64,000 nucleotides of DNA from Allosaccharopolyspora coralli (GTDB lineage Bacteria; Actinomycetota; Actinomycetes; Mycobacteriales; Pseudonocardiaceae): assembly GCF_009664835.1 (NCBI RefSeq), contig NZ_CP045929.1, positions 1,178,001 through 1,242,000 of the forward strand. The letters run 5' to 3'. Made by a program: the position numbers and the translations under genes. The notes beneath the pieces were generated by a model. It did not search any database. It saw nothing but the letters and a program-made list of their open reading frames with translations, and was not told where the DNA came from. Each line of letters begins with the position of its first letter. Positions within the stretch are counted from its first letter, which is position 1. Below are positions 48,828 through 57,326 of this stretch, piece after piece.

Positions 48828-50153
48828 TCAGGACGTGGATGCGGTGGCGGGAACGTCTTTGCCTTCGAGGCTGGACTTGTACGTCTCCGAGAGAAGGTAG
48901 GTGCAGCCGAACGAGATGACGCACATGGCCACCACGTACAACGCGATCGACATCGACGATCCCGTCCAGGCTAGCAGTGCCGTGCAGATCATCGGGGCGA
49001 TACCGCCACCGAGGATCGACGCGAGCTGGTAGCTGATGGAGGCGCCGCTGAACCGGAGCCGGGTGCTGAACAGCTCGGAGAAGTACGCCGACTGCGGCCC
49101 GTACACGGCGGTGCGGCACGCCTGGACGATGACGCCGCCCAGGATGAACAGCGCCAAGTAGCCGCTGTCGACCATCATGAAGTACGGCACCGCGAACGCC
49201 GCGAGCACCGCCATGCCGGTGAGGAACATCGGTCGCCTGCCCACGTAGTCCGACAGGAGTCCGAACGCGAGCATCAGCGGGATGTCGATGAAGCTCAGGA
49301 ACGAGTTCACGCCGAGAATCGTGGTCCGCTCGTAGCCGAGGCTGGTGGTGGCGTAGGCGACCATCCAGGTGCTGCCGATGTAGAACGTCGAGTGCGTACC
49401 GAGGAACGTGCCGGTGGCGAGTGCGATCGTCTTCGGGTGGGTGCGCAGCGCCTCCAGGACCGGCATCTTCGATGCGTTCGACTTGTCCTGCATGGCCTTC
49501 TCGAAGATCGGGCTCTCGCTGACCTTCAGCCGGATGACGAAGCCGACGACGATGAGCACGGCGCTGATGAGGAACGGCACGCGCCAGCCCCACGCGAGGA
49601 ACGCGGCGTCGCTCATCCCGGCCGAAAGTGCGTAGAAGGTGAGGGTGCCGAGCAGCAGACCGGCGGGGACGCCGACCTGAGGCCAGCTGCCGTAGAACCC
49701 GCGCCGGTTGTTCGGCGCGTGCTCGACGGCCATGAGTACCGCGCCGCCCCATTCACCGCCGACACCGAGTCCCTGGGCGAACCGCAGCAGCGTGAGCATC
49801 AGCGGCGCCCAGATGCCGACCGTCTCGTAGGTCGGGAGGATGCCCATGAGCACGGTGGCCCCGCCCATGAGCATGAGCGAGTAGATGAGCATCGGCTTGC
49901 GGCCGACCTTGTCGCCGAAGTGCGAGAACAGCACGCCGCCGAACGGGCGCGCGATGAAGCCGACGGCGAAGGTGGCGAACGCGGCGAGGGTGCCGACGAG
50001 CGGGTCGAACTCCGGGAAGAAGAGCTGGTTGAACACCAGCGCTGCGGCGGTGCCGTAGATGAAGAAGTCGTACCACTCGATGGTCGTGCCGATGAGGCTG
50101 GCGAACGCGACGCGGCGCGGGTGGCCGGCGGTGCCCTCGGCGGTGGTGGTCAT
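48828..50153 (-). CDS. MHS-family MFS metabolite:H+ symporter
   Basis: A 441-residue twelve-helix permease of the metabolite:H+ symporter group (ProP, ShiA, KgtP relatives). Family features: RRVAFASLIGTTIEWYDFFIYG at the start (abridged SLIGTTIEWYDFFIYG), HFGDKVGRKPMLIYSL between helices 2 and 3, and LRFAQGLGVGGEWGGAVLMAVEHAP (core GLGVGGEWGG). Substrates of this group are small organic acids, shikimate or betaine; not predictable here. Upstream of the ATG lies about 250 bp of promoter space and then the ten-copy hairpin array. Convergent with fdh. Confidence 0.92.
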   Translation of the reverse strand: MTTTAEGTAGHPRRVAFASLIGTTIEWYDFFIYGTAAALVFNQLFFPEFDPLVGTLAAFATFAVGFIARPFGGVLFSHFGDKVGRKPMLIYSLMLMGGATVLMGILPTYETVGIWAPLMLTLLRFAQGLGVGGEWGGAVLMAVEHAPNNRRGFYGSWPQVGVPAGLLLGTLTFYALSAGMSDAAFLAWGWRVPFLISAVLIVVGFVIRLKVSESPIFEKAMQDKSNASKMPVLEALRTHPKTIALATGTFLGTHSTFYIGSTWMVAYATTSLGYERTTILGVNSFLSFIDIPLMLAFGLLSDYVGRRPMFLTGMAVLAAFAVPYFMMVDSGYLALFILGGVIVQACRTAVYGPQSAYFSELFSTRLRFSGASISYQLASILGGGIAPMICTALLAWTGSSMSIALYVVAMCVISFGCTYLLSETYKSSLEGKDVPATASTS

Positions 50154-50399
50154 CTCGCGAACCCTTCGTGGGACGGGCTGTTCGGCACAGGACGGGGCGA
50201 TCGTCGTGCTCGTGGGTGGAGCGCGACGGTGCGAATCGTGCCTGGCTCGGAAGGTGCTGGGCGCAGGTCGCCTGAGCACCGGGCTGCTGTGTCGTAGATA
50301 ACTAACACTGTAAGTTTTGCGGCACGCTAGCCTGCCCGATCGCGCCACGGCAAGAGCCGGAGCGCTTTCGTTCCCGGAACCCTGTGAACACCAAGACGA

Positions 50400-51049
50400 A
50401 GCGAACGGCACTCTCGCCTCACGTGACGAGGCGAGAGTGCCGTTCGCGCCAGCGTGGTTGATGGGGCGAGCGGCGCGTTCGCCTCACGTGACGGGGCGAG
50501 AGTGCCGTTCGCACCAGTGTGGTTGATGGGGCGAGCGGCACGTTCGCCTCACGTGACGGGGCGAGAGTGCCGTTCGCACCAGTGTGGTTGATGGGGCGAG
50601 CGGCGCGTTCGCCTCACGTGACGGGGCGAGAGTGCCGTTCGCACCAGTGTGGTTGATGGGGCGAGCGGCACGTTCGCCTCACGTGACGGGGCGAGAGTGC
50701 CGTTCGCACCAGTGTGGTTGATGGGGCGAGCGGCGCGTTCGCCTCACGTGACGGGGCGAGAGTGCCGTTCGCACCAGTGTGGTTGATGGGGCGAGCGGCG
50801 CGTTCGCCTCACGTGACGGGGCGAGAGTGCCGTTCGCACCAGTGTGGTTGATGGGGCGAGCGGCGCGTTCGCCTCACGTGACGGGGCGAGAGTGCCGTTC
50901 GCACCAGTGTGGTTGATGGGGCGAGCGGCGCGTTCGCCTCACGTGACGGGGCGCGAGTGCCGTTCGCACCAGTGTGGTTGATGGGGCGAGCGGCGCGTTC
51001 GCCTCACGTGACGGGGCGAGAGTGCCGTTCGCACCAGTGTGGTTGCCCG
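50400..51049. repeat. Tandem array of ten 65-bp hairpin units
   Basis: Ten units of exactly 65 bp, the last slightly truncated. Unit 1 is a perfect hairpin: GCGAACGGCACTCTCGCC, loop TCACGTGACGA, GGCGAGAGTGCCGTTCGC, then a spacer ending GTGGTTGATGG. Units 2-10 keep the right arm (one change in unit 9) but share four substitutions in the left arm (GCGAGCGGCGCGTTCGCC; units 3 and 5 have A for one G). The array abuts the glmS stop, leaving 13 bp; the other ~250 bp up to the MHS start show no gene. Confidence 0.95.
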
Positions 51050-51062
51050 AACCCGGTTCAGG

Positions 51063-52889
51063 TCACTCGACGGTGACGCTCTTGGCGAGGTTGCGGGGCT
51101 TGTCGATGTCCCGGCCCAGCGCGGCGGCGAGGTGGTACCCGAACAGCTGCAGCGGGATCGTGAACAGGATCGGATCGAGTTCCGGTTCGCTGTGCGGAAC
51201 CCGGATCACCGTGTCCGCCAGTCCGTCCGGGATCTCGGCGTTGGTGACCGCGATGACGGGCCCACCTCGCGCCTTGATCTGTTCCATCGTGCCGATGTTC
51301 TTCGACAGCAGTTCGTCGTCGGGCACGAGCACGACCGACGGCATCGTCGGGTCGATGAGCGCGAGCGGCCCGTGCTTGAGCTCGGAGGCCTGATAGGCCT
51401 CGGCGTGCACGTAGGAGATCTCCTTGAGCTTCTGCGCCCCCTCGCGCGCGATCGGCCAGCCGCGCACCCGGCCGATGAAGAACATGCGCTGCGCGTCGGT
51501 GTACTTGCGGGCCGCGTCGGCGACGTCCTGCTGGGCGTCGAGGATCGAGGTGAGGTGGTCCGGCAGCGAGGCCAGTCCTTCCACGATCCGCTTGCCGTGC
51601 GCCACGGACAGGTCGCGGACACGCCCCAGCAGCAGTGCGAGCATCGCGAACGACACCGTCATGTTCGTGACGGCCTTGGTGGAGGCGACGGAGACCTCGG
51701 GACCGGCGTGCAGGAAGATCCCGCTGCCGCATTCGCGGGCGATGGCGCTGCCGACGACGTTGACGGCGCCGATGACCTGGCCGCCCTTGCGTTTGAGTTC
51801 CTGCACGGTGGCGAGGGTGTCGATGGTCTCGCCGGACTGGCTGATCGCCACGTACAGCGTGTTCGGATCCACGACCGGGTTGCGGTAGCGGAACTCGGAG
51901 GCCGGTTCGGCGTCGGCGGGGATGCGGGCGAACTCTTCCACGAGGTTCGCCCCCACCTGGCCCGCGTAGTACGCCGAGCCGCAGCCGAGGAACTTGACCC
52001 GCTGGATGGAGCGCAGCTGCCGGGGGTCGAGCCCGAGACCGCCGAGATGCGCGGTGGAGAAGCGCTCGTCGAGCCGCCCGCGCAGGGCGCTGCGCATCGC
52101 CTCGGGCTGTTCGTGCATCTCCTTCTGCATGAAGTCCGGGTAGCCGCCGAGCTGGTAGTCGTCGTCGGCGACGTCGACCACGGTGGCGGTCTTGTCGGTG
52201 CGCCGCGCCTGCAACGTGCTCGTCCGGTAGTCGTCGGCGCGGACCGTGGCGAGCTCGCCGTCGTCGAGGTGCACCACCCGCTGGGTGTGCCGGACGAGGG
52301 CAGCGAGGTCGGAGGCCACGTACATCTCGCCGTCACCGACACCGAGCACGATGGGGCTGCCGTTGCGGGCGACGACGAGCTGGTCGGGGTGGCGGACGTC
52401 GACGACGAGCAGGCCGTAGGTGCCCTCGACACGGTGCAGCACGCTGCGCACCGCGGCTTCCAGCGACTCGGCGCCGTTGTCGATCGCCTGCGAGATCAGG
52501 TGCGCGAGCGCTTCGCTGTCGGTTTCGGAGACGAGGTCGACGCCACCGTCGGTGAGTTCGGCGCGCAGCTGCTCGGCGTTCTCGACGATGCCGTTGTGCA
52601 CGACCGCGACGTGTTTGCCGGAGTCGAGGTGCGGGTGCGCGTTGACGTCGGTCGGCTTGCCGTGCGTGGCCCAACGCGTGTGGGCGACGCCTGCGGTGGC
52701 GGGGGAGCCGTCACCGACGAGGTCACGCAGCTCGTGGACCCGGCCCGCGGTCTTGGTGACCTTCAGCTTGCCCCGTTCCGCCACGGCGAGGCCCGCCGAG
52801 TCGTACCCCCGGTATTCCAGCCGCAGCAGCCCTTCGACCAGGATCGGGTCGGCTCGGCGGTGCCCGATGTAGCCCACGATTCCGCACAT
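51063..52889 (-). CDS. glmS: Glutamine-fructose-6-phosphate aminotransferase
   Basis: A 608-residue enzyme making glucosamine-6-phosphate for peptidoglycan. N-terminal glutaminase with Cys2 nucleophile (MCGIVGYIGHR) and the GRVHELRD and TRWATHGKPTDVNAHPH segments; C-terminal SIS isomerase domains with SQSGETIDTLATV, HAGPEVSVASTKAVT and the C-tail LAKSVTVE. It follows an 89-residue unknown gene by 15 bases, suggesting one transcript. No glmS ribozyme is seen upstream. The repeat array begins 13 bases after its stop and would be read as its 3' region. Confidence 0.97.
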   Translation of the reverse strand: MCGIVGYIGHRRADPILVEGLLRLEYRGYDSAGLAVAERGKLKVTKTAGRVHELRDLVGDGSPATAGVAHTRWATHGKPTDVNAHPHLDSGKHVAVVHNGIVENAEQLRAELTDGGVDLVSETDSEALAHLISQAIDNGAESLEAAVRSVLHRVEGTYGLLVVDVRHPDQLVVARNGSPIVLGVGDGEMYVASDLAALVRHTQRVVHLDDGELATVRADDYRTSTLQARRTDKTATVVDVADDDYQLGGYPDFMQKEMHEQPEAMRSALRGRLDERFSTAHLGGLGLDPRQLRSIQRVKFLGCGSAYYAGQVGANLVEEFARIPADAEPASEFRYRNPVVDPNTLYVAISQSGETIDTLATVQELKRKGGQVIGAVNVVGSAIARECGSGIFLHAGPEVSVASTKAVTNMTVSFAMLALLLGRVRDLSVAHGKRIVEGLASLPDHLTSILDAQQDVADAARKYTDAQRMFFIGRVRGWPIAREGAQKLKEISYVHAEAYQASELKHGPLALIDPTMPSVVLVPDDELLSKNIGTMEQIKARGGPVIAVTNAEIPDGLADTVIRVPHSEPELDPILFTIPLQLFGYHLAAALGRDIDKPRNLAKSVTVE

Positions 52890-52904
52890 TGGCGTGGTGT
52901 CTCC

Positions 52905-53174
52905 TCATCCGTAGACGATGCGTCGCAACTGCCGCTCGGACAGCGTGCCCGCCGCGACCGGCCTGCGCGCGAGTTCGGCGCCGAGCAGCTCCCAGATCTG
53001 GGAGTTGCGCCGGCCTCGTTGTCGCAGTTCGGTGTGCCTGCGCCGCACGTAGTCCTCGGTGGTTTCGGAGAAGAACTCGACGACGTCGGTCACGACGCGC
53101 GCGGCGGTCGGCTCGGGGAGTCCGGTCGACGCGGCGACGTGGCGCACCAGCTCGACCGGCACGCGGTGGCTCAT
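52905..53174 (-). CDS. Small helical protein of unknown function upstream of glmS
   Basis: An 89-residue, strongly charged, helix-rich protein (VRHVAASTGLPEPTAARVV, then DYVRRRHTELRQRGRRNSQI and LSERQLRRIVYG). The N-terminal part looks like a small three-helix nucleic-acid-binding or HU/HTH-like fold, but I recognise no family. Codon use is normal. It ends 15 bases before the glmS start on the same strand, so it is probably co-transcribed and could influence amino-sugar supply; that is only inferred from position. Start ATG preceded by weak ribosome-binding sequence. Confidence 0.75.
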   Translation of the reverse strand: MSHRVPVELVRHVAASTGLPEPTAARVVTDVVEFFSETTEDYVRRRHTELRQRGRRNSQIWELLGAELARRPVAAGTLSERQLRRIVYG

Positions 53175-53219
53175 GACGGCCGAGCTTGCCACCGTTCGAG
53201 TGATCCGTTCAAGTTGGCC

Positions 53220-53235
53220 TGCCCGAATTCGGGCA
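53220..53235. terminator. 16-bp palindrome, possible terminator
   Basis: TGCCCGAATTCGGGCA lies just after the stop of the mycothiol-type DinB gene, before the small gene upstream of glmS. It is short for a terminator and could instead be an operator for the glmS unit. Confidence 0.4.
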
Positions 53236-53239
53236 GAGA

Positions 53240-53857
53240 TCAGCGCATCAGGGGGAACACCGACGCCGAAGCCCGACCTGTGGCGACCTCGATGAGCGTG
53301 ACGGGGTCGGCGATCTCGGCGAGCAGTTGCGTCGTGAGCCGGACGGGGTTGTCGTCGAGCGGCCCAGGACGCGGCAGATCGAGCGCGGCGGCGATGTCGA
53401 AGTAGTGCACCACCGACTCCATCACCACGATGCGGCCGATTTCGCTCTGCGGAAGGACTGTGGCGCCAGCGTAGTCGAGCGGACGCGTGAGATCGGTCGT
53501 GCGGAGCACCTGGATGGCTTGGGGCCCCACGGTGGCGAACTGTTTCACCAGCTCCTCGGTCGAGCGTTCGTCCTGCGTAGCGGCTTCGGCGACGTGCTCG
53601 GCGCTCTGGTGAGCGAGTCCGCCGGGGCGGTTCCAGTCTCTGAGCAGCTCACCGGCGGTGGCGTGCGTGAGCGGTTTCGACGACGACGGCCACTGTGCCG
53701 ACTGCACGATCATTGGCGGGAACATCGTCACGTGCGCGTAGGTGTCGCGGACCGTCCACGAGCCCAGCCGCGTGGGCTGTGACCACTGCTGGTCGGTCAG
53801 CGCGCGGCCGAGTTCCGCCCATGCCCGCCACGCGGACTCGATCGCGTCCACGATCAC
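53240..53857 (-). CDS. Mycothiol-dependent maleylpyruvate-isomerase/DinB-like protein
   Basis: A 205-residue protein of the actinobacterial TIGR03083/03086-type DinB families. The N-terminal four-helix metal domain shows SAWRAWAELGRALTDQQWSQPTRLGSWTVRDTYAHV (core GSWTVRDTYAHV) and VVMESVVHYFDIAAAL, which give the metal histidines; a small C-terminal domain ends with TLIEVATGRAS-type strands. Relatives use mycothiol as co-substrate for isomerisation or thiol transfer. GTG start with GGGAGG five bases upstream. Divergent from the snapalysin-like gene; the glmS unit lies downstream. Confidence 0.87.
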   Translation of the reverse strand: MIVDAIESAWRAWAELGRALTDQQWSQPTRLGSWTVRDTYAHVTMFPPMIVQSAQWPSSSKPLTHATAGELLRDWNRPGGLAHQSAEHVAEAATQDERSTEELVKQFATVGPQAIQVLRTTDLTRPLDYAGATVLPQSEIGRIVVMESVVHYFDIAAALDLPRPGPLDDNPVRLTTQLLAEIADPVTLIEVATGRASASVFPLMR

Positions 53858-54038
53858 GCTTGCCTCCCAAGATCGAGTTCTCGCCGAGTATGGCGTCGTC
53901 CGCGGTCGGGGCGAGGGATTTCCCACTTCCGGTGTGATGGCGGTTACCCGCCAGTGTCCGGACTCCGTCTCGGCTCGGTGCCAGTCTCCTGATCACGTCG
54001 GCTGCGTCCGTCGACGCTCGTGATGAGGAGGAACCGAG

Positions 54039-54590
54039 ATGCGACAGTCCCCGATGAGAACCGCGTTGACCGGTGCCGCTGCGGCGATGCTGCTGCTGGT
54101 GGGCGCTCCCGTCGCCGGTGCGGTCACGGACGAGACCGCCGAACCGCGCATCGTCACCTACGACGCGAGCCAGGCCGAGGAGTTCCAGTCCGCCATCGAC
54201 GACGCCGCCGCCACGTGGAACGAGCAGGTCCAGAACGTGCAGCTCGAGAAGGCGACCGGTGGAGACGCGGACCTGACCGTGCTCGCCGACGACGGCTGGC
54301 CCCGAGCGATGACGGAAAGCCTGGGCGTCGGCACGGTGTGGATGGGCAGGCAGGCCGTGAACGAGGGCCACCACGTCCCGCGGATCGCGACCCACGAAAT
54401 CGGCCACATCTTCGGGCTCCCCGACGACCGCACCGGCATCTGCGAGGAGTTGATGTCCGGTGCCAGCGCCGGGACCGAGTGCCAGAGCGATCTCCCGAAC
54501 GACGTGGAGAAGTCCGAGGTCGAGCAGAACTTCGCCGAAGGCGCCGTGATCGAGCCGAGGCTCTACACCGAGGCCCCCGTCGCCGGATGA
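54039..54590 (+). CDS. Snapalysin-like secreted zinc protease (family M7)
   Basis: A 183-residue secreted metalloprotease. A signal peptide (MRTALTGAAAAMLLLVGAPVAGA) precedes a short mature enzyme with the extended zinc motif HEIGHIFGLPD (His119, Glu120, His123, Asp129), in which Asp rather than His is the third ligand: the mark of snapalysin, the smallest metzincin-like protease of Streptomyces. A Met-turn candidate (ELMSG) and two cysteines (135, 148) follow. There is no long propeptide. GAGGAGGAACC lies before the ATG. No LysR-type regulator is adjacent, unlike snpR-snpA of Streptomyces. Confidence 0.92.
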   Translation: MRQSPMRTALTGAAAAMLLLVGAPVAGAVTDETAEPRIVTYDASQAEEFQSAIDDAAATWNEQVQNVQLEKATGGDADLTVLADDGWPRAMTESLGVGTVWMGRQAVNEGHHVPRIATHEIGHIFGLPDDRTGICEELMSGASAGTECQSDLPNDVEKSEVEQNFAEGAVIEPRLYTEAPVAG

Positions 54591-54602
54591 CCGAAGCGGC
54601 GT

Positions 54603-54634
54603 GTGGCCACGAATTCGCGCGAGTTCGTGGCCAC
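54603..54634. repeat. 32-bp near-perfect palindrome with TTCGCGCGA core
   Basis: Arms GTGGCCACGAATTCGC and GCGAGTTCGTGGCCAC, one mismatched pair. It lies between convergent genes, shares the central TTCGCGCGA of the composite elements A-C but has different outer arms and no DnaA-like boxes. Probably a terminator for both genes. Confidence 0.75.
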
Positions 54635-54651
54635 CGGCGCGCACTCAGGAT

Positions 54652-55269
54652 TTAACGTTGCGTTCGGGATGATTCTTTGAATCGCCGCAGCCGGAGCATG
54701 TTTCCTGCTAGCGGGTTGAACGTAGCTCCGGCGCTCACCGAGTGCGCCAGTCCGTTGTACACCAGGGCCCACAGTTCGCGGTTCGCCTCGAGCGTTCCGA
54801 TGTACACCCGAACCTTCCTCTGCTCGGCGTCTTCGAGCACCAGCGTCCAGCCGAGGACTACACCGTACAAATGAACACTCTTGAGCCGGTGGGTGTCGAC
54901 CCATTTTCGTTTGACATGGAGCCAATCGTTTCCGGCCGTCAGCCGGACTCCCCATCCGCTTGCTGCCATGATGATTCCGGCGACAGCAACGATTCCGAGC
55001 ATGATGGGGTCAGACATCCATTCGAAGCCGCCTCGTTGGAGGCTCGCTCCGACGATGATGATTCCGACCACGATCAGGGCGCCAAGCAGGACGGCTCGCT
55101 TGTCCTGGATATGGAGTTCCAGCGCAGGCCCCCTGTCCTCCGGTGCCGTGTCCGCCTTATCGAGGTTCACGGTGGGGTCCGGGCCCATTTTGCCGAGCAC
55201 GATTGGTGCCGCTGGTGGCCTTGGCTCGCCTGTGTTCGGGTCAGGCTTGGCGGGTGCTTCAGTGGACAA
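54652..55269 (-). CDS. Membrane protein of unknown function, AT-richer than its neighbours
   Basis: A 205-residue protein: Pro-rich cytoplasmic N-terminus (to about residue 55), two adjacent membrane helices (AVLLGALIVVGIIIVGASL and IMLGIVAVAGIIMAASGWG), then a PH-like C-terminal domain (LHVKRKWVDTHRLKSVHLYG, WTLVLEDAEQRKVRVYIG). The domain plan resembles bacterial PH-domain membrane proteins. Codon use includes AGG, CCA, GCA and ACA codons that are rare around it, suggesting recent acquisition. It starts 49 bp after the nadE stop and may be read from the nadE transcript. No function can be given. Confidence 0.8.
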   Translation of the reverse strand: MSTEAPAKPDPNTGEPRPPAAPIVLGKMGPDPTVNLDKADTAPEDRGPALELHIQDKRAVLLGALIVVGIIIVGASLQRGGFEWMSDPIMLGIVAVAGIIMAASGWGVRLTAGNDWLHVKRKWVDTHRLKSVHLYGVVLGWTLVLEDAEQRKVRVYIGTLEANRELWALVYNGLAHSVSAGATFNPLAGNMLRLRRFKESSRTQR

Positions 55270-55318
55270 CTGAGCCCTTTCCAGTGTGATCCGCCGGCCG
55301 CGCGAGCACGGTGCCTGC

Positions 55319-56152
55319 TCAGCGGACCTCGTAGGGGACTGTGCGTTTGTGGGCGGTACGGCGGTGCGCGGCGACGATCGTCTCGTGCGCGTGTTCGCTG
55401 ACCGGCTTGCCTTCGAGGAAGTCGTCGATCTCGTCGTAGCCGATGCCGAACGCTTCTTCGTCGGGCAGGCCGGGGTTCTGCGATTCGAGGTCGGCCGTCG
55501 GCACCTTGCCCACGAGGTCGTCGGCGGCCCCGAGTTCGGACGCCAGTGCGCGCACCCTGCGCTTGGTCAGCCCGGACAGCGGGGTCAGGTCGCAGGCGCC
55601 GTCCCCGAACTTGGTGAAGAAGCCCATCACGGCCTCGGCGGCATGGTCGGTGCCCACGACGAGCATGTTCCGCGCCCCGCCCGCGGTGTACTGGGCGATC
55701 ATCCGCTGGCGGGCTTTGATGTTTCCCAGTACGAAGTCGAGCCGCCCCGGATCGTCGAACACGAGACCGCTCGCCTTCACGGATTCGAGCATCGCGTCGC
55801 TGGCCGGCTGCACGTCGACGGCGAGTGTGTCGTCCGGCTCGATGAAGGTCAGCGCCCGCTGGGCATCGTCCTCGTCGCGCTGTCGCCCGTAGGGCAGCCG
55901 CATCGCGAGGAACCGGGCGTCGCCGCCCTCGCCGCGGACTCGCTCGACGGCGAGCTGGCACAGCCGTCCGGCGGTGCTGGAGTCGACACCGCCACTGATG
56001 CCGAGCACGAGCCCGGAGGAGCCCGCCGCCCGCATCCGCTCCACGAGGAACCCGACGCGGCGCTCGATCTCGGTCGCCGCATCGAACGTGGCTGCGACAC
56101 CGAGCTCCTCGATGATGAGTTCCTGGATGTAGCTGCGGCTCGTGTCGCTCAT
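55319..56152 (-). CDS. nadE: Ammonia-dependent NAD+ synthetase
   Basis: A 277-residue NH3-dependent NAD synthetase adenylating and amidating nicotinate adenine dinucleotide. PP-loop LGISGGVDSST (residues 50-60), substrate segments RLPYGRQRDEDDAQ, NIKARQRMIAQYT, GTDHAAEAVMGFFTKFGDGACDL (core HAAEAVMGFFTKFGDG) and the tail HKRTVPYEV are all typical. It lacks the N-terminal nitrilase (glutaminase) domain found in mycobacterial NadE, so it needs free ammonia. GGAGGAC precedes the ATG. Confidence 0.97.
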   Translation of the reverse strand: MSDTSRSYIQELIIEELGVAATFDAATEIERRVGFLVERMRAAGSSGLVLGISGGVDSSTAGRLCQLAVERVRGEGGDARFLAMRLPYGRQRDEDDAQRALTFIEPDDTLAVDVQPASDAMLESVKASGLVFDDPGRLDFVLGNIKARQRMIAQYTAGGARNMLVVGTDHAAEAVMGFFTKFGDGACDLTPLSGLTKRRVRALASELGAADDLVGKVPTADLESQNPGLPDEEAFGIGYDEIDDFLEGKPVSEHAHETIVAAHRRTAHKRTVPYEVR

Positions 56153-56383
56153 GTCGTCCTCCTGCGGTGCCGACGATGCCCCGCTCCAGCCTTGCACACC
56201 GTCTTGTCGGAGCACCGGCAGCAGGCGCTCGGCGGCGAACGCGTCCGGCACCGGCCCGAGCCCGCCGCCGTCACGGCGCGTGAGCAGCGGTAACGCCGGT
56301 TCCTGCCGGGCGATGTGAGGGTGTGGCCGCGCGGGGAGAACGGGGTCGATCCGCGGGGCGCCCCACGGGTGGGAGGGGTCACG

Positions 56384-57322
56384 ATGAGCTGGCCGCAGGA
56401 CTCCGAACCGACGCGCTACGAGCCGCCACGGCGCCGGGAGAGTAGTGCGAAACCGTGGATCGTCCTTGCGTGCGTGATGGCCGTGCTCGCTCTCGCCATG
56501 GGGGCGATTTCGGCGGTCGTGCTGATGGGACGCTCCCTGCCGAGCCTGACGGTCGCGGGCAGCAGCGTCCGCCCACCCGGTGGGCCTGCGCTGTCCGCGG
56601 ACTGGGCGGCCCAGCCTCACCCGTCGTTGCCGTGCGGCGAGGGCACGCCGCCGGAGGTGGTGCGCACCGACCAGGGCGACCTGACCGGCGACGGATACCC
56701 GGAGGTGCTGGTCACGATGACCTGCCGTGCGGTGACCACCGCCCAGCCGGAGGTCGTCGAGGTCTACGACGGCGCGTCTCCGGACGGCGAACCCCGGTTG
56801 CTGTCGACGTTCTTCGAGTCCGACCGCATCTCGGTCGCCGACGTGTCCGTGAACGGCCGCGTCGTGTCGATCGACGGCGACGCGTGGAGCGACAGCGCGC
56901 CGAACTGCTGCCCGGATCAAACCTTCGTCCAGGAGTACAGCTGGACCGGTAGCGGGTTCTCGGCCGCTCCGCGCACGGTCACGCCCGTGACGTCGAGTGC
57001 CGCGCCCGCGCCGCAGACGCAGGTCGCCGAACCGACCTATCCGTCGCCGTCTTCTGGCTGCCCGTCGTCGGCTCCGTACCTGGTCAGCGGGATGCAGACG
57101 GCGCAGTCGCAGGTGCTGCTGTGCACCGACTCGTCCGGGCAGGTGTACTACAGCGGCACCGACCTCGGCTCGGGCAACGCGATCACGTTGCCCGCCTACG
57201 CCACCGGCCGCGGCTACGAGGCCTACAACGACGGCTACACCTATCTGGTCACCGGAAGTGCGCTGATCGTGAAGGACGGCGGTTCCGTCATGTCCGAACA
57301 GCCGGTCCTGTCGAGCTGGTGA
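56384..57322 (+). CDS. Single-pass membrane protein with extracellular domain, unknown function
   Basis: A 312-residue protein with a short charged cytoplasmic N-terminus, one membrane helix (about residues 25-47, IVLACVMAVLALAMGAISAVV), and a secreted-type domain. The external part contains DLTGDGYPEVLVTMTC, an FG-GAP/VCBS-like strand common in surface beta-propellers, several cysteine pairs (NCCPD, CPSS, LLCTDSS), and a Ser/Pro/Ala linker near residues 205-225. A cell-surface binding or sensing role is possible. Not recognised as a named family. Divergent from nadE; GGGAGGGG before the ATG. Confidence 0.8.
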   Translation: MSWPQDSEPTRYEPPRRRESSAKPWIVLACVMAVLALAMGAISAVVLMGRSLPSLTVAGSSVRPPGGPALSADWAAQPHPSLPCGEGTPPEVVRTDQGDLTGDGYPEVLVTMTCRAVTTAQPEVVEVYDGASPDGEPRLLSTFFESDRISVADVSVNGRVVSIDGDAWSDSAPNCCPDQTFVQEYSWTGSGFSAAPRTVTPVTSSAAPAPQTQVAEPTYPSPSSGCPSSAPYLVSGMQTAQSQVLLCTDSSGQVYYSGTDLGSGNAITLPAYATGRGYEAYNDGYTYLVTGSALIVKDGGSVMSEQPVLSSW

Positions 57323-57326
57323 CGGC

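Noticed and set aside
50400-51049. CRISPR array
   Set aside because: The whole 65-bp unit repeats, with no unique spacers, and there are no cas genes in the window.
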